Shown: positions 26,828-39,989 of the stretch, one piece after another
Numbering within the stretch: position 1 is the first letter of the stretch
How the letters are laid out: every line of letters starts with the position of its first letter
Source: Helianthus annuus
Taxonomy: Eukaryota; Streptophyta; Magnoliopsida; Asterales; Asteraceae
NCBI RefSeq assembly: GCF_002127325.2
Contig: NC_035436.2
Coordinates: 112,367,591 to 112,431,590, forward strand
DNA: 64,000 nt
Reading direction: 5' to 3'
Notes under the pieces: generated by a model
What the model saw: only the letters and a program-made list of their open reading frames with translations
Told to the model about the DNA's origin: nothing
The model's database searches: none
Made by a program: the position numbers and the translations under genes

Positions 26828-29158
26828 GGTATGATTAGAGAGGTAAAGTATCCAAGATGGTTGGCCAATGTGGTTGTTGTTTAAAAGAAAAATGGAAAGT
26901 GGAGGGTATGTGTCGATTTTACAGATTTAAATAAGGCATGTCCCAAGGATCCTTTCCCATTACCCCATATTGACTCCATGGTGGATGCAACGGCGGGTCA
27001 TGAACTGTTGACTTTTATGGATGCTTCATTTGGATTTCAACAAATTCAGATGGAACCATCTGATCAAGAGGATACGGCTTTTATGACTCCAACCGGTATA
27101 TATTGTTATATTGCTATGCCGTTTGGATTAAGGAATGCAGGTGCAACATATCAAAGGCTGGTGAAAATGATGTTCAAGGATCAGATTGGACAAACTATGG
27201 AGGTTTACATAGATGATATGGTGGTAAAATCCATAAAAGCTGAGGATCACCTAAGGGACTTGGAGGAAGCATTTGATATCCTTGACACATATAACATGAA
27301 ACTTAATCCTTCAAAATGTCACTTTGGTGTTAAAACAGGTAAATTCTTAGGATATATGGTGGCCAAGAGAGGCATTGAAGCTAGCCCGGAACAAATCAAA
27401 GCCTTGGTGAATGTCAAATCTCCTGCCAATGCAAAGGATGTCCAAAGGCTAACAGGCAGAATAGCAGCTTTGAATAGATTTATATCTAAATCCTCAGAGA
27501 AGTGCAAAGAATTCTATGATATCCTAAGGAAGAACAAGAAATTTGAGTGGACTGAGAAGCATGAGAGTGTTTTACGAGCTCTCAAAGATTACCTATCCTC
27601 AGCCCCAGCCTTGATGAAACCAGAGAAAGGAGATGTGTTATCCTTATATCTTGCAGTATCCTCAAAAGCAGTAAGTGCAGTCCTTGTTAAGGATCATGAA
27701 GGTACACAACATCCTGTCTATTATGTAAGTAAGAGTTTACTTGATGCCGAATCCAGGTATTCACACCTTGAAAAGCTTATTCTTGCATTAATCATGGCAT
27801 CTACTAAGTTGAGAAATTATTTTGAAACTCATGTTATTGTTGTTAAAACTAATTTTCCAATTAAGAATGTCCTCAGGAAACCAGAGATGTCAGGAAGGAT
27901 GGCCAAGTGGGCAGTGAAGCTTAGTGCCTATGATATAAGATATGAGCCTAGAACAGCCATCAAATCCCAAGCATTGGCCGACTTTGTGGCTGATTTCAGT
28001 AGTGATTTACAAAAAGAAGCTGAGTTAGAAGTCCAGCAACTAGAGGAGACCAAGGATCCTTGGATACTCTATACTGATGGATCCTCGAACGTCAAAGGCA
28101 CAGGGCTTGGTATACTACTAAAATCGCCACAGGGGGACATAATACCCCACTCCATAGCTTATGAGTTCCAAACCACTAACAATGAGGCTGAATATGAAGC
28201 CTTGATTGCTGGTTTGCAAATTGCTAAGCATATGGGGATCAGGTACCTTGAGGTACATGTAGATTCATTATTAATTACAAATCATTTTAATGGATCCTAT
28301 ACTGTTAAAGGTGAAAAGCTAACCAAATATTTAGAGATAGTCAAAGAATTGGCACTCTCTTTTGTTTCCTTTAGTTTGACACAGGTACCAAGGGAAGAAA
28401 ATACAGAAGCTGATGCATTGGCTAATTTAGGATCATCTTTGAAGATCCCGGAGGATATAAGCATTCCCATTATCCATATCTTGGCTCCTGCCATCAAGGA
28501 TCATGTGGCCATGGAAATAAGGGAGGATTGTGAAATTATCCCTAGTGAGGATACTCAATCTTATCCAGGATCAGGATCATGGATCTCACCAATCATGAGA
28601 TACTTACAACACGGAGAGATTCCTATGGGAGAAAACCCTAGGGCTTTCAAAATTAAGGTATCTATCTTAAATAATATGTTGTATAAGCGATCTCTTGCAG
28701 GACCATATTTAAGATGCATCGAGGATCCTGAAGTCCAAGAAGTTTTAAAAGACTTCCATGAAGGAGATTGTGGAAACCACACTGGGGGCAGGGCATTGTT
28801 CTCAAGGATCCTGAGGACAGGATACTACTGGCCAACTATGAAAAGGGATGCTGTGGAGTATGCTAAAAAGTGTGATCCTTGTCAGGGACACAGCAATATC
28901 CTTCATTAGCCGGCTGAATTTCTACATCCTATATCCTCCTCTTGGCCATTTATGAGATGGGGGATGGATATAGTTGGTAAGCTCCCTAAGGCACCTGGTG
29001 GGAAAGTGTTCATGCTTGCTATGACTGATTACTTCTCCAAGTGGATAGAGGCTGAAGCTTTTGCCCAAGTCAGAGAAAAGGAAGTTATATCCTTCATTAA
29101 AAGAAATATCATAACTAGATTTGGTATTCCTTCTGAAATTATATGTGATAATGGTTCC
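26828..29158 (+). pseudogene. pol: TatP: pol fragment of the oldest Tat copy
   Basis: It runs from within RT (GMIREVKYP) through RNase H, second RNase H and into the integrase core, stopping at DNGS. Stops are a CAA to TAA near 26881 and a CAG to TAG at 28907-28909. A short deletion in the linker removes the QFT residues near 28662. Tat0 interrupts it on the left and Tat3 on the right, so it is the host of both. Its ends are not in the window. Confidence 0.85.
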
Positions 29159-29875
29159 TGTTAGGGGAGGATTTTCTAACAATTAGTGATCCTTACTTAT
29201 TATCCTGACAAGTGATCCTTACTTCTGTGACAGATAGTGATCCTCAGAAGAGCTTCAGGATCAGGATCATGGATCACCTTAAGGATCCTCATACTAACGA
29301 TTGGCTATTTGTATTTCGTATTATTTTGCAGGAGTATTGAACTTGACATGGTCTTGGCAACGTTACTATGGAATATTCCCCAAGTATTTCGCACTCATTT
29401 GAACGAAAATGGATGTTGTGGAGAACGTGGGAGAATGGCATGAAAGTCGGGCAGTTAGTTAGGTTAGTTTAGCTTTCATATTTAAAGGGGTGACGAGCTA
29501 AAATTAGAACACTTAGCCATTTTTTGCTTACACACACTCTCGTACAATTGCAGTCACAAAGCTCTCAGCAAACACTTAGCATTTCTCACACTTTTACACG
29601 TTTTAGCATAGTGATCCTTGTACTTAGCTCGTCACTATCCGAAGTTGTAAACTTTAATTGATTTATTTGAGTTTGGTGATCGGTAGTTTCCATCACCCGA
29701 GGTTTTTTATGCCGGAGATCATTCATTGATCAAGGGCTTTTTCCTCGTACAAATCCTTGTGTTGTTCGTGCAATTTATTTCATTGTGATCCTTATCGTAA
29801 TTCTTCATTTGAAGCATCATTCCCCGTAACTTGGAGTTTGGTTGCATTATCCTCGTTAGATTTTTAACCAAAACA
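29159..29875 (+). repeat. Tat3 5' LTR (717 bp)
   Basis: It runs from TGTTAGGGGAGG to ACCAAAACA and is inserted in TatP after DNGS of the integrase. Confidence 0.93.
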
Positions 29876-29878
29876 GTT

Positions 29879-29896
29879 TGGCTCCCACCGTGGGGC
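29879..29896 (+). other. Tat3 primer-binding site with one mismatch
   Basis: It reads TGGCTCCCACCGTGGGGC, a single G to T change from the Tat1 site. Confidence 0.8.
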
Positions 29897-29962
29897 AATT
29901 GGTGCTTCGTTTATAAGAAAATTTTCTGTTGGTGATCATTCCAGTTCATTGCATACGAATAC

Positions 29963-32617
29963 ATGGCTTCATCAGTGAAGAATACCTCTACGGCAATGTC
30001 TGCGGTCAATTCGTCTCAGGGCATTCCACCTTTGCCTCCACCACCTCCTGGATCTCAGAAAAATGCTGAGAAGAAACCAACTCCCATATTCTCTAAACCT
30101 CTAACTTCTTCTGCTCCTTACACTCCCACTACTAGTGACATGTTTACTTTAATTTTGCAGATGAAGGAACATATACAGCAACAGGATAAAACCAATGACA
30201 GGATCCTCAAAGAAATCGGAGATCTTAAGAAACAAAAGAAAGTGGCAGAGGATCATTCCCCACTGGTGCCCAGATCTTTGAATTTTGATACTCCGGTGAT
30301 TACTTCTCAGCCTTCGATGATTCCAGATGTTCAGTATGTGGGTGGACCAAAAGGAGTGCACTACGGATCGACAATAATGACTCAGGCATCAGGTTCATAT
30401 TTCCAACTAGCAGGATCCTATCCTCAGCATATGGGATCCTTCATGAGTTCAGGAGCCTACTCAGGAGCGCAGCAGGTTCAAGGATCCTCCTTTGTTCCAG
30501 GATCATCCCAGGTTCAAGGATCCTCCTCTGTTCCAGGATCATCCCAGGTTCTAGGATCCTCCTTTGTTCCAGGATCATCCCAGGTTCAAGGATCCTCCTT
30601 TATTCCAGGATCATCCCAGGTTCAAGGATCCTCCTTTGTTCCAGGATCATCCCTGTTTCAGGGGTCATTCCAGATGCCAGGATCCTTGAGGAGTTTGCAA
30701 ACAGGAAGTTCCGATGTCCATCAGGGAGACTTCATTCCAATGCAGACCATTGCTTCCACTGGTCCCTCCATCATCCCAGAGTCCCAGCAATATGGATTCA
30801 CATCCAGTGTTCCTAACTTAAACCCCATGGGAGGTAACACTTTTAATAATTCTCTTACCACAAACCATGGATTCATGCAGGATGCAGGTATCAACCATGC
30901 TATGGCCAGAGAGTTGCAAAAACTGAAGGATATGATATCAAGTGTTCCAGGAGTGGTCAAACCTATCCCGGAGATTGCAGATGGAAGCCATAAGATATCT
31001 CGTTTTGCACCACCAATTTGTGATGCTGAGATACCCAAAAGGTTCCATGTTCCAACTATGAAGTTGTATGATGGTTCGACGGATCCTGAGGAACACAGAG
31101 CACAATACAGGGAGAGGATGGAGATCAATCCAATTCCGGAAAGGTTAAAGGAAGCATGCCTATGCAAGCGATTTGGATCCACTCTTACTGGATCGGCTCT
31201 CAAATGGCTGCTAAGTCTTCCCCCTTACTCTATTACCTTATTTGCTAATCTAGTTAACTTATTCAATAATCAGTTTTCTTATAGTAGAAAATTTGAACGA
31301 TTAACTAGTGATTTATATAGGATAACTCAGGGTCATAATGAATCATTAAGGGATTACATAACCAAATTTAGTAAAGAATCCTTAGACATTCCCAACTTGG
31401 ATATAACCACGGCTGTTGAGGCCTTCAAAATGGGATTGCTTAGGGATTCATTGTTCTATGATGATATTGTTATGACACCATGCAGGAACCTAGATGAGGT
31501 AAGAACCCGGGCACTCGGGTTCATCTGGCTAGAGGATGACAAGAGGATCCAGGAGAGATTAGCAGGATCCTCAAAACAAGAAAAGCAAGGATCCTCGTAC
31601 AAGAACAACAAATTCAAATCCTATAACAGATCTGACAATCAGAACGTGCATGCTGTTGATCAAGAAGATGATGATGAGGATTATCCTCCAATTTCAGAAT
31701 ATTGTTTTTCCGTTGACAACAATGAACTAATCCTTGCGATGCAGAATCTAGGAGAAAAAGCCAGATAGCCTAGAAAAAATGACAGACCGGCTGCAACCAA
31801 AGATAAATCAAAGTGGTGTGCATACCATGAGGATTTTGGGCATTTAACAGAAGAATGCATCGCATTGAGAAAGGAAATTGGATATCTATTGAGCAAGGGG
31901 CATTTAAAAGAATTGCTGGGTAGAAAAAAGTCAAGGACCCAGGATCCTGAAAGGATCCCTGAGAAAGCTCCAGCCCCTCCGGCAGATGCACAAGTGATAA
32001 ACTTTATTTCTGGAGGATCAGACATCTGTGGTACATCCTTCTCAGCAGCTAAAAGGCATGCAAAGGAAGCTAAATTGGATAATGGAGAAAGACCTGTTCG
32101 AACATCAAGTGTCTCTGAGGGAAAAGTCATAACCTTTGATGAGGATGATCGTGTTGACATCCAGGATCCTCATCACGATGGTTTAGTTATTACTCTTTTT
32201 ATTTCTAACCATTTTGTCCGCAGGATCCTTATTGACGGAGGAAGCTCAGTGAACATTATCCAGCTAGATGTTCTGAAGAAAATGGGTATCCCTGAATCAG
32301 ATATCATACCAAGATCCTCCGTGCTTGTGGGATTTAGTGGCGAAACTAAGAACACCCTGGGGGACATCAAACTCCCAATTTATGTTGAAGGATTACATAA
32401 TTATCAAAAATTTTGTGTTATTGACTGTTTATCTTGTTGTAATGTTATCCTTGGCAGGCCCTGGATACACGATATGAAGGCAGTCGCATCTACCTACCAT
32501 CAATGTGTGAAGCTCCCTAGCCCTTGGGGAATAGTGAAGATCGATAGTGATCAGCAGGAGGCTAAGGATTGTTATACTTCATCAATGAAACCAGCCTCAA
32601 AATCAAGGGATCAATAG
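29963..32617 (+). pseudogene. gag-pro: Tat3 gag-protease
   Basis: It starts MASSVKNTS at 29963. It carries five 12-residue QGSSFVPGSSQ-type repeats (30476-30655), the capsid-like domain, the CHHC knuckle and the protease (LIDGGSS). An in-frame TAG at 31766-31768 replaces TGG before the knuckle; Tat0 carries the same change. It is otherwise open to the readthrough TAG at 32615-32617. Confidence 0.92.
30476..30655 (+). repeat. 36-bp coding minisatellite in Tat3 gag (5 units)
   Basis: Unit GTTCAAGGATCCTCCTTTGT… encodes VQGSSFVPGSSQ. There are five in-frame units with a few substitutions. The same array has 10 units in Tat4, and about 2-3 in Tat1, Tat2 and Tat5. Confidence 0.9.
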
Positions 32618-35600
32618 CAATCAAAGTATCCTCCAAGGGATGTCTTGGAGGCAAGAGAGCAGGATGTGGTGGAAATCCTCATGGATCCTGATGATACTAA
32701 ATCCAAAATCTATATCGGGTCAGGGATCCATGGCAAGATGAAAGAAGACCTTGTATCCTTCCTCAAAAGAAGGAAGACTACCTTTGCATGGAAACATGAG
32801 GATATGACAGGTATATCTAAGGATATTATCACTCATAAACTCGGTATTGACAGGTCATTCAAACCAATCCATCAAAAAAGGAGGAAGTTTGCACCTGAAA
32901 GAAATGCCATTATCCAGGAAGAGGTAGAAAAATTGCTCCGAGCAGGTATGATTAGAGAGGTAAAGTATCCAAGATGGTTGGCCAATGTGGTTGTTGTTCA
33001 AAAGAAAAATGGAAAGTGGAGGGTATGTGTCGATTTCACTGATTTAAATAAGGCATGTCCCAAGGATCCTTTCCCATTACCCCACATTGACTCCATGGTG
33101 GATGCAACGGCGGGTCATGAACTGTTGACTTTTATGGATGCTTCATCTGGATTCCAGCAAATTCAGATGGAACCATCTGACCAAGAGGATACGGCTTTTA
33201 TGACTCCAACCGGTATATATTGCTATATTGCTATGCCATTTGGATTAAGGAATGCAGGTGCAACATATCAAAGGCTGGTGAATATGATGTTCAAGGATCA
33301 GATTGGACAAACTATGGAGGTTTACATAGATGATATAGTGGTAAAGTCCATAAAAGCTGAGGATCACCTAAGAGACTTGGAGGAAGCATTTGATATCCTT
33401 GACAGATATAATATGAAACTTAATCCTTCAAAATGTCACTTCGGTGTTAAAGCAGGTAAATTCTTAGGATATATGGTGACCAAGAGAGGCATTGAAGCTA
33501 GCCCTGAACAAATCAAAGCCTTGGTGAACATCAAATCTCCTGCCAATGCTAAGGATGTGCAAAGGCTAACAGGCAGGATAGCAGCTTTGAACATATTTGT
33601 ATCCAAATCCTCAGAGAAGTGCAAAGAATTCTATGATATCCTAAGGAAGAACAAAAAATTTGAGTGGACTGAGAAGCATGAGAGTGCTTTACGAGCTCTC
33701 AAAGAATACCTATCCTCAGCTCCACCCTTGATGAAACCAGAAAAAGGAGATGTGTTATCCTTATATCTTGCGGTATCCTCAAAAGCAGTAAGTGCCGTCC
33801 TTGTTAAGGATCATGAAGGTACACAACATCCTGTCTATTATGTAAGTAAGAGTTTACTTGATGCCGAATCCAAGTATTCACACCTTGAAAAGCTTATTCT
33901 TGCATTAATCATGGCATCTACTAAGTTGAGACATTATTTTGAAACTCATGTTATTGTCGTTAAAACTAATTTTCCAATTAAGAATGTCCTCAGGAAACCA
34001 GAGATGTCTGGAAGGATGGCTAAATGGGCAGTGAAGCTTAGTGCCTATGATATAAGATATGAGCCTAGAACAGCCATCAAATCCCAAGCATTGGCCGACT
34101 TTGTGGCTGATTTCAGTAGTGATTTACAAAAGGAAGCCGAGTTAGAAGTCCAGCAGTTGGAAGAGACGAAGGATCCTTGGATACTCCATACTGATGGATC
34201 CTCAAATGTCAAAGGCACAGGGCTTGGTATACAACTAAAATCGCCACAGGAGGACATAATACCCCACTTCATAGCTTGTGAGTTCCAAACCACTAACAAT
34301 GAGGCTGAATATGAAGCCTTGGTTGCTGGTTTGCAAATTGCTAAGCATATGGGAATCAGGTATCTTGAGGTACATGTAGATTCATTGTTAATTACAAATC
34401 ACTTTAATGGATCCTATGTTGTTAAAGGTGAAAAGCTAACCAAGTATTTAGAGATAGTCAAAGAATTGGCACTCTCTTTTGTTTCCTTTAGTTTGACACA
34501 GGTACCAAGGGAAGAAAATACAGAAGCTGATGCACTGGCTAATTTAGGATCATCTTTGAAGATCGCGGAGGATATAAGCATTCCCATTATCCATATCCTG
34601 GCTCCTGCCATCGAGGATCATGTGGCGATGGAAATAGGAGAGGATTCTGCGATTATCCCTAGTGAGGATACTCAATCTTTTCCAGGATCAGGATCATGGA
34701 TCTCACCAATCATAAAATACTTACAACACGGAGAGATTCCTATGGGAGAAAACCCTAGGGCTTTCAAAATTAAGGTATCTCAATTCACAATTTTGAATAA
34801 TATGTTGTATAAGCGATCTCTTGCAGGACCATATTTAAGATGCATCGAGGATCCTGAAGTTCAAGAAGTTTTAAAAGACTTCCATGAAGGAGATTGTGGA
34901 AACCACACTGGGGGCAGAGCATTGTTCTCAAGGATCTTAAGGACAGGATACTACTGACCAACTATGAAAAGGGATGCTGTGGAGTATGCTAAGAAGTGTG
35001 ATCCTTGTCAGAGACACAGCAATATCCTTCATCAGCCGGCTGAATTTCTACATCCTATATCCTCCTCTTGGCCATTTATGAGATGGGGTATGGATTTTGT
35101 TGGTAAGCTCCCTAAGGCACCTGGTGGAAAAGTGTTCATGCTTGCTATGACTGATTATTTCTCCAAGTGGATAGAGGCTGAAGCTTGTGCCCAAGTCAGA
35201 GAAAAGGAAGTTATATCCTTTATTAAGAGAAATATTATAACTAGATTTGGCATTCCTTCTGAAATCATATGTGATAATGGTTCCCAATTTATTGGGGGCA
35301 GAACCACTAACTTTTGTGACAGCTGGGGGATTAAGATGATAACATCAACACTAGTCCACCCATAAGCTAATGGTCAAGCAGAATCATCCAACAAGATCAT
35401 CATCAACAATTTGAAGAAGAAACTTGGATCCAAGAAAGGAAAATGGGCAGAAGAATTACCTTATGTGCTTTGGGCTGATAGGACAACCCCCAAGAATGCT
35501 ACTGGTCAAACACCATTCTCATTGGTATTTGGGGCAGAATCAGTGATCCCAGCAGAAATGGTAGTTCCAACTGCTAGAACAAGTACCCATGATCCTGAGG

Positions 35601-35929
35601 AAAATGATGAGAACCTGGCTCAAGACCTGGATACTATTGAGGAAATCAGGGATTTGGCTAGGATAAGGATGGCTAGTTATCAACAAAAAATGGCTAGTGC
35701 TTACAACAAAAATGCCAGGATAAGGAAGTTTCGAGTTGGAGATATGGTATTGAGGAAAGCATTCCAGAATACCACCAATCCTGCTGATGGAAAGTTGGCA
35801 CCAAAATGGGAAGGCCCTTATTTGATTGAAGCTGAAGCAGGAAAGGGGGCATATAGATTGCTGACCATGGAAGGTGATTTGCTACCAAGGGCTTGGAATG
35901 CTGTCCATTTGGAGAAATATTTCATGTGA
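32618..35929 (+). pseudogene. pol: Tat3 pol
   Basis: All Tat pol domains are present. Two premature stops lie in the integrase: TGA at 34955-34957 (TGG to TGA in the YYWPTMK segment) and TAA at 35363-35365 (CAA to TAA in HPQANGQ). Frames are otherwise open to the natural stop at 35927-35929. One Met to Ile change lies in the YIDDMVV box (YIDDIVV). Confidence 0.92.
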
Positions 35930-37279
35930 ACAGGATCCTCATGGCACAGATGATCCTTACATTAGGGGTATCCTTGAAGGATCCTTAAAGCATCCATGAT
36001 CCCTACTCTGGTAATGTCCTAATCTTGAACTATTTCATTTACTTATTTTCTCATACAAGGATAAGGATCATGTATCCTTTATCCGTCTCTCACGAGATTC
36101 TGAGTTTTGAAAGTTCAGGTATCCTTAGCATAATGTTGATTATCTACAGAAGCAATTCAGGTCTTTGGGTTTAACCCCAGTTATTTGGGCTTGACCCTAG
36201 TTTCGCCTGTAGCGCACGATGATCTTGGTATAGTTCAAGGCATTGGGACCAGTACTCGCTTTAGGGGCTGATAATTCCATTGTACTGGCTATACCTAGGA
36301 TCCTACGTATAATGGTAGACGTACCATACATCTGTTCCTAAGGTTTCTAACGTTTACACGTTAGCTAAGGTTTTGGCATTATCATGTCACTAAGTTTGGA
36401 TAGTCGCCAGTTAGGGCCATACTCCAGTTTACATACGATCCTTGGGCTTGTCCCCAGTTATCCTTGGGCTTGTCCCCAGTTATCCTTGGGCTTGTCCCCA
36501 GTTGCTAACTCTTATCCTATATTGGCTTAGTCCCAAGTTATGCTCTATTTCAGGTCTTTGAGGTTAAACAACTAAGGATCCTTGATCCTTATTTCTCTTT
36601 AAGGTTTATCTTATGGTTATCCTGATTATGACTAGGATCCTAACTTGGATCCTCAGGTATGATCCTTAACTATTTCAGTTCTATTCGCTGATTATTTGAA
36701 TCCCCCTTATACTTTGACAACTAAACTTATGATCCTTAGAACATATATTACTTTTTGGGATTTTTCAACTATAGGATATTTGATCATGGATCATATCCTA
36801 AATGTTTTCAATCTGACTTATTCAAAATTGCTTATTTATTAAGTGTACATCAAGACAATTAAAAATTAAAGGAACTTAAAGGATAACAACACAGGATAAG
36901 CGACAAAAAGTTAAAATTTTATTTATTAACAAAAAGACTAACCCTTCAAAGGTTGTCAAAATTACCTACCCCAAGCATCTACCAGCAATACGCGGCCCGT
37001 CCGCTGGGGTAGGTAAAGGGTGTCCATCATAATAGGTTTAAAGTTGTGCAGGAAAGGAAAAACGGCAGGATCACAATGGTTTCATCCCCCAAACAGAGGG
37101 TCCCTCCACCATATGTAATCCTACCTATTGTCTGAAGGATCATGGATCCTTAATCCTAAAAACTATTGTTCACAAGTACAGACCATCAAATTGTTCAAAA
37201 CAAACAACCACTAAACAAAAAAAAAAATTGGGCTCCGGCCAAGTCTCGAAATTTCCATCATTGCCCAATCCTGCAGCCT
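35930..37279. other. Tat3 3' spacer
   Basis: No gene is seen. It contains the CTAACG hairpin (near 36349-36366), three tandem GGGCTTGTCCCCAGTTATCC units (about 36445-36503) and the two-stem structure at 36965-37013. The layout matches Tat1. Confidence 0.7.
36965..37013. ncRNA. Two-stem RNA structure candidate (Tat3, compensatory variant)
   Basis: Outer arms are CCTACCCCA (36965-36973) with TGGGGTAGG (37005-37013). The inner hairpin is GCGG-CCCGT-CCGC (36992-37004). Compared with Tat1, one outer pair changes from A-T to T-A and one inner pair from T-A to C-G, keeping both stems paired. Confidence 0.6.
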
Positions 37280-38882
37280 AGACCTTCGCTGCATCCTCAC
37301 CACCAGCTCCACTTGCCTCACCGCCCTGATCCTTGCCACTGCCTCCAGCCTCAAGCATCAAGATCTCCTCAGCCTCTTCATCGTCCTCCAGTTCAGCCAG
37401 CCTTGCTTTCCAGCCCTCCACATCCCAGGTGCTCTTGTCAAAAGCAGGATCCTAAGCTTCCATGGCCATTTGTAGCTGGATCTTATACATTGCTATGGCG
37501 GCGGAGACCTTAGCATCCTGGGTGATCTCGTGCTTCTCATAGTCAAAGTTGATCAGCATCTTGGCAGCATCATTCTTGGTGGCCTGGAGATCCTTCTGAA
37601 GATCGGCTATCTTGAGGTCTTTCAGCACAGCAACTTGTTGAAGATCAGCGATCTTGCTATCCTGATCCTCAACGTGGCCAACATAGGTCTCTATCTCAGC
37701 AAATTTCTGCGAGGAAAACAAGGATATTGTCAGAACCAAGTGATCCTCATGCAAGCAGGATGTACAAGCAGGGACAGTGATCCTTACCTCATTGAAGTAG
37801 TCCATGAACTGTTGGCGGATCAAGGGAAGGCCTTGCAAATCCTCAGCCTCGGAGGCCTTCCTCTTCTTGCCTCCCTTCCCCCTGAGGGGTGCCTTGGGGA
37901 TTGAAGTCGTTGGGCTAGCAGGAGTCTTCTTCCTCGAGGATTTGACATTGGTGAGATCGGTGATGCTGAACTTCGAAGCTGATTTGGTGGACTTTCCGGC
38001 ACCTATACAACCAAAACAAGATAAGTATCTAAATTTTACTTGAATTTCATTATCTAATTAAACCTTTAAACAAGGATACTTACTTGACATCGTGACAGAA
38101 CCAGAGGATACTTCCCGAGAATCTTGGGTGGTAGACTTGAAAGTTCTTATTTCAGGGTCCAGTCTCTTGAAAGCCAAAAGTCTCTCTTTAGCAGCCGGAG
38201 TCAGTCTGAGATGTGCAACGGAGATAGCTGTACAACAAAAGAACAATAAAAAGTCAGTGACCTTATATCAAAAGAAAGGTTCTCTGGTGATCCTCCCCAG
38301 GATCCTTCATCCTACCATAGGTAGCCCACGTCTTGTGTAGATCCTTCCCATCTGGGATAGAATCTCTCCTAACAAAGAAGAAGCGCCGCTTCCAGTTGGT
38401 GTCATTCTTGGGGCCTTGAAGATTGGATGCTCCTCCCCAGGTTTTCGTTTGAATAGATAGCGATGGGAACCAAAGGTGGTCAGGTCATATAGTTCTCCTA
38501 ACTCAGCCATGCCTAAGTCTATCCCCTCCTGCTCGATGATCCTTTCAAGGGTATATAAGACCCACCAGATCATCGGCATAGCTTGGATGTAGGATATGCC
38601 GGTCAGGGAGAAGAAGGATTGGGTGAAAGCTGGGAAAGGATACGTGTAACCTATGGCAAACGGGGTCACAGGGAAGGCAACCCACGAATCAGAAGTATGA
38701 TCGCTCAGGGCAGAAGGATCATAGGGTTTGAACACGGTGTTTGCAGGAAAACAGTACCGGACCCTGTCAATTTGAGGATCGGTGAAGATACAGCGTTCTT
38801 TAGCAGAGTCTGTGATGATCCCTTGACTCTTGAAGGGGCTTTCCTTCCGGTGATCTTTAGCAGGGGAATTCCGAATCATCAT
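37280..38882 (-). pseudogene. Tat3 antisense gene
   Basis: The four-exon layout is conserved: exon 1 38882-38316, exon 2 38227-38084 (144 nt), exon 3 38002-37788, exon 4 from 37706. A one-base deletion near 38411 (GGTGGCC became GGGGCC) shifts exon 1, and a CAG to TAG stop lies at 37452-37454 in exon 4. Splice words are intact. The ancestral frame would end near 37280. Confidence 0.78.
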
Positions 38883-39023
38883 TTTGAACGGAATAGTAAA
38901 AAGAAAGAAAAACAGAGCAAGCAAAGAGAGAAGATGAAGGGGAGAATACCTGGTTGATCTTCTGAATACGGTTATAAAGGGAGTAGCTTTGAATTTAAAT
39001 GCATTCGATCATATCTCTATCTC

Positions 39024-39100
39024 TATTTATAATCATGATTTTGCAGGAATGTCACTTATGTGACGTCACGACGCAACGGCTAGTTAGAAATTAACGGCTA
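39024..39100 (-). promoter_or_regulatory. Antisense promoter module in Tat3
   Basis: TATAAATA (minus, 39024-39031), the palindrome TGACGTCA (39061-39068) and the pair CAACGGCTA (39074-39082) and TAACGGCTA (39092-39100) lie upstream of exon 1 of the antisense gene. Confidence 0.55.
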
Positions 39101-39171
39101 GAAATCCGTTGAGTTTGTTGCAGATAAGATCAAGAAAACATAATTCGTTACTTTTACATTACACTCCTTAT

Positions 39172-39185
39172 ATTTTGGGGGCAAT
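39172..39185 (+). other. Tat3 polypurine tract
   Basis: ATTTTGGGGGCAAT lies directly before the LTR at 39186. Confidence 0.8.
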
Positions 39186-39902
39186 TGTTAGGGGAGGATT
39201 TTCTAACAATTAGTGATCCTTACTTATTATCCTGACAAGTGATCCTTACTTCTGTGACAGATAGTGATCCTCAGAAGAGCTTCAGGATCAGGATCATGGA
39301 TCACCTTAAGGATCCTCATACTAACGACTGGCTGTTTGTATTTCGTATTATTTTGCAGGAGTATTGAACTTGACTTGGTCTTGGCAATGTTACTATGGAA
39401 TATTCCCCAAGTATTTCGCACTCATTTGAACGAAAATGGACGTTGTGGAGAACGTGGGAGAATGGCATGAAAGTCGGGCAGTTAGTTAGCTTAGTTTAGC
39501 TTTCATATTTAAAGGGGTGACGAGCTAAAATTAGAACACTTAGCCATTTTTTGCTTACACACACTCTCGTACAATTGTAGTCACAAAGCTCTCAGCAAAC
39601 ACTTAGCATTTCTCACACTTTTACACGTTTTAGCATAGTGATCCTTGTACTTAGCTCGTCACTATCCGAAGTTGTAAACTTTAATTGATTTATTTGAGTT
39701 TGGTGATTAGTAGTTTCCATCACCCGAGGTTTTTTATGCCGGTGATCATTCATTGATCAAGGGCTTTTTCCTCGTACAAATCCTTGTGTTGTTCGTGCAA
39801 TTTATTTCATAGTGATCCTTATCATAATTCTTCATTTCAAGCATCATTCCCCGTAACTTGGAGTTTGGTTGCATTATCCTCGTTAGATTTTTGACCAAAA
39901 CA
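39186..39902 (+). repeat. LTR shared by Tat3 (3' end) and Tat4 (5' end)
   Basis: A single 717-bp LTR lies between a Tat3 PPT on its left and a Tat4 PBS (39906-39923) on its right. The order LTR-internal-LTR-internal is the expected product of unequal recombination between LTRs. Confidence 0.9.
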
Positions 39903-39989
39903 GTTTGGCGCCCACCGTGGGGCAATTGGTGCTTTGTTTATAAGAAAATTTTCTGTTGGTGATCATTCTAGTTCATTGCATACGAATAC

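Larger units (their letters stand above)
29159..39902 (+). mobile_element. Tat3: full-length Tat-lineage element with disabled gag and pol
   Basis: The element is 10,744 bp with 717-bp LTRs at 29159-29875 and 39186-39902, which differ at about a dozen sites by eye. The left flank is GTTCC in TatP integrase. The right LTR leads straight into another PBS and gag (Tat4), so no right target duplication can be seen. Gag has one stop, pol two, and the antisense gene a frameshift and a stop. Confidence 0.92.
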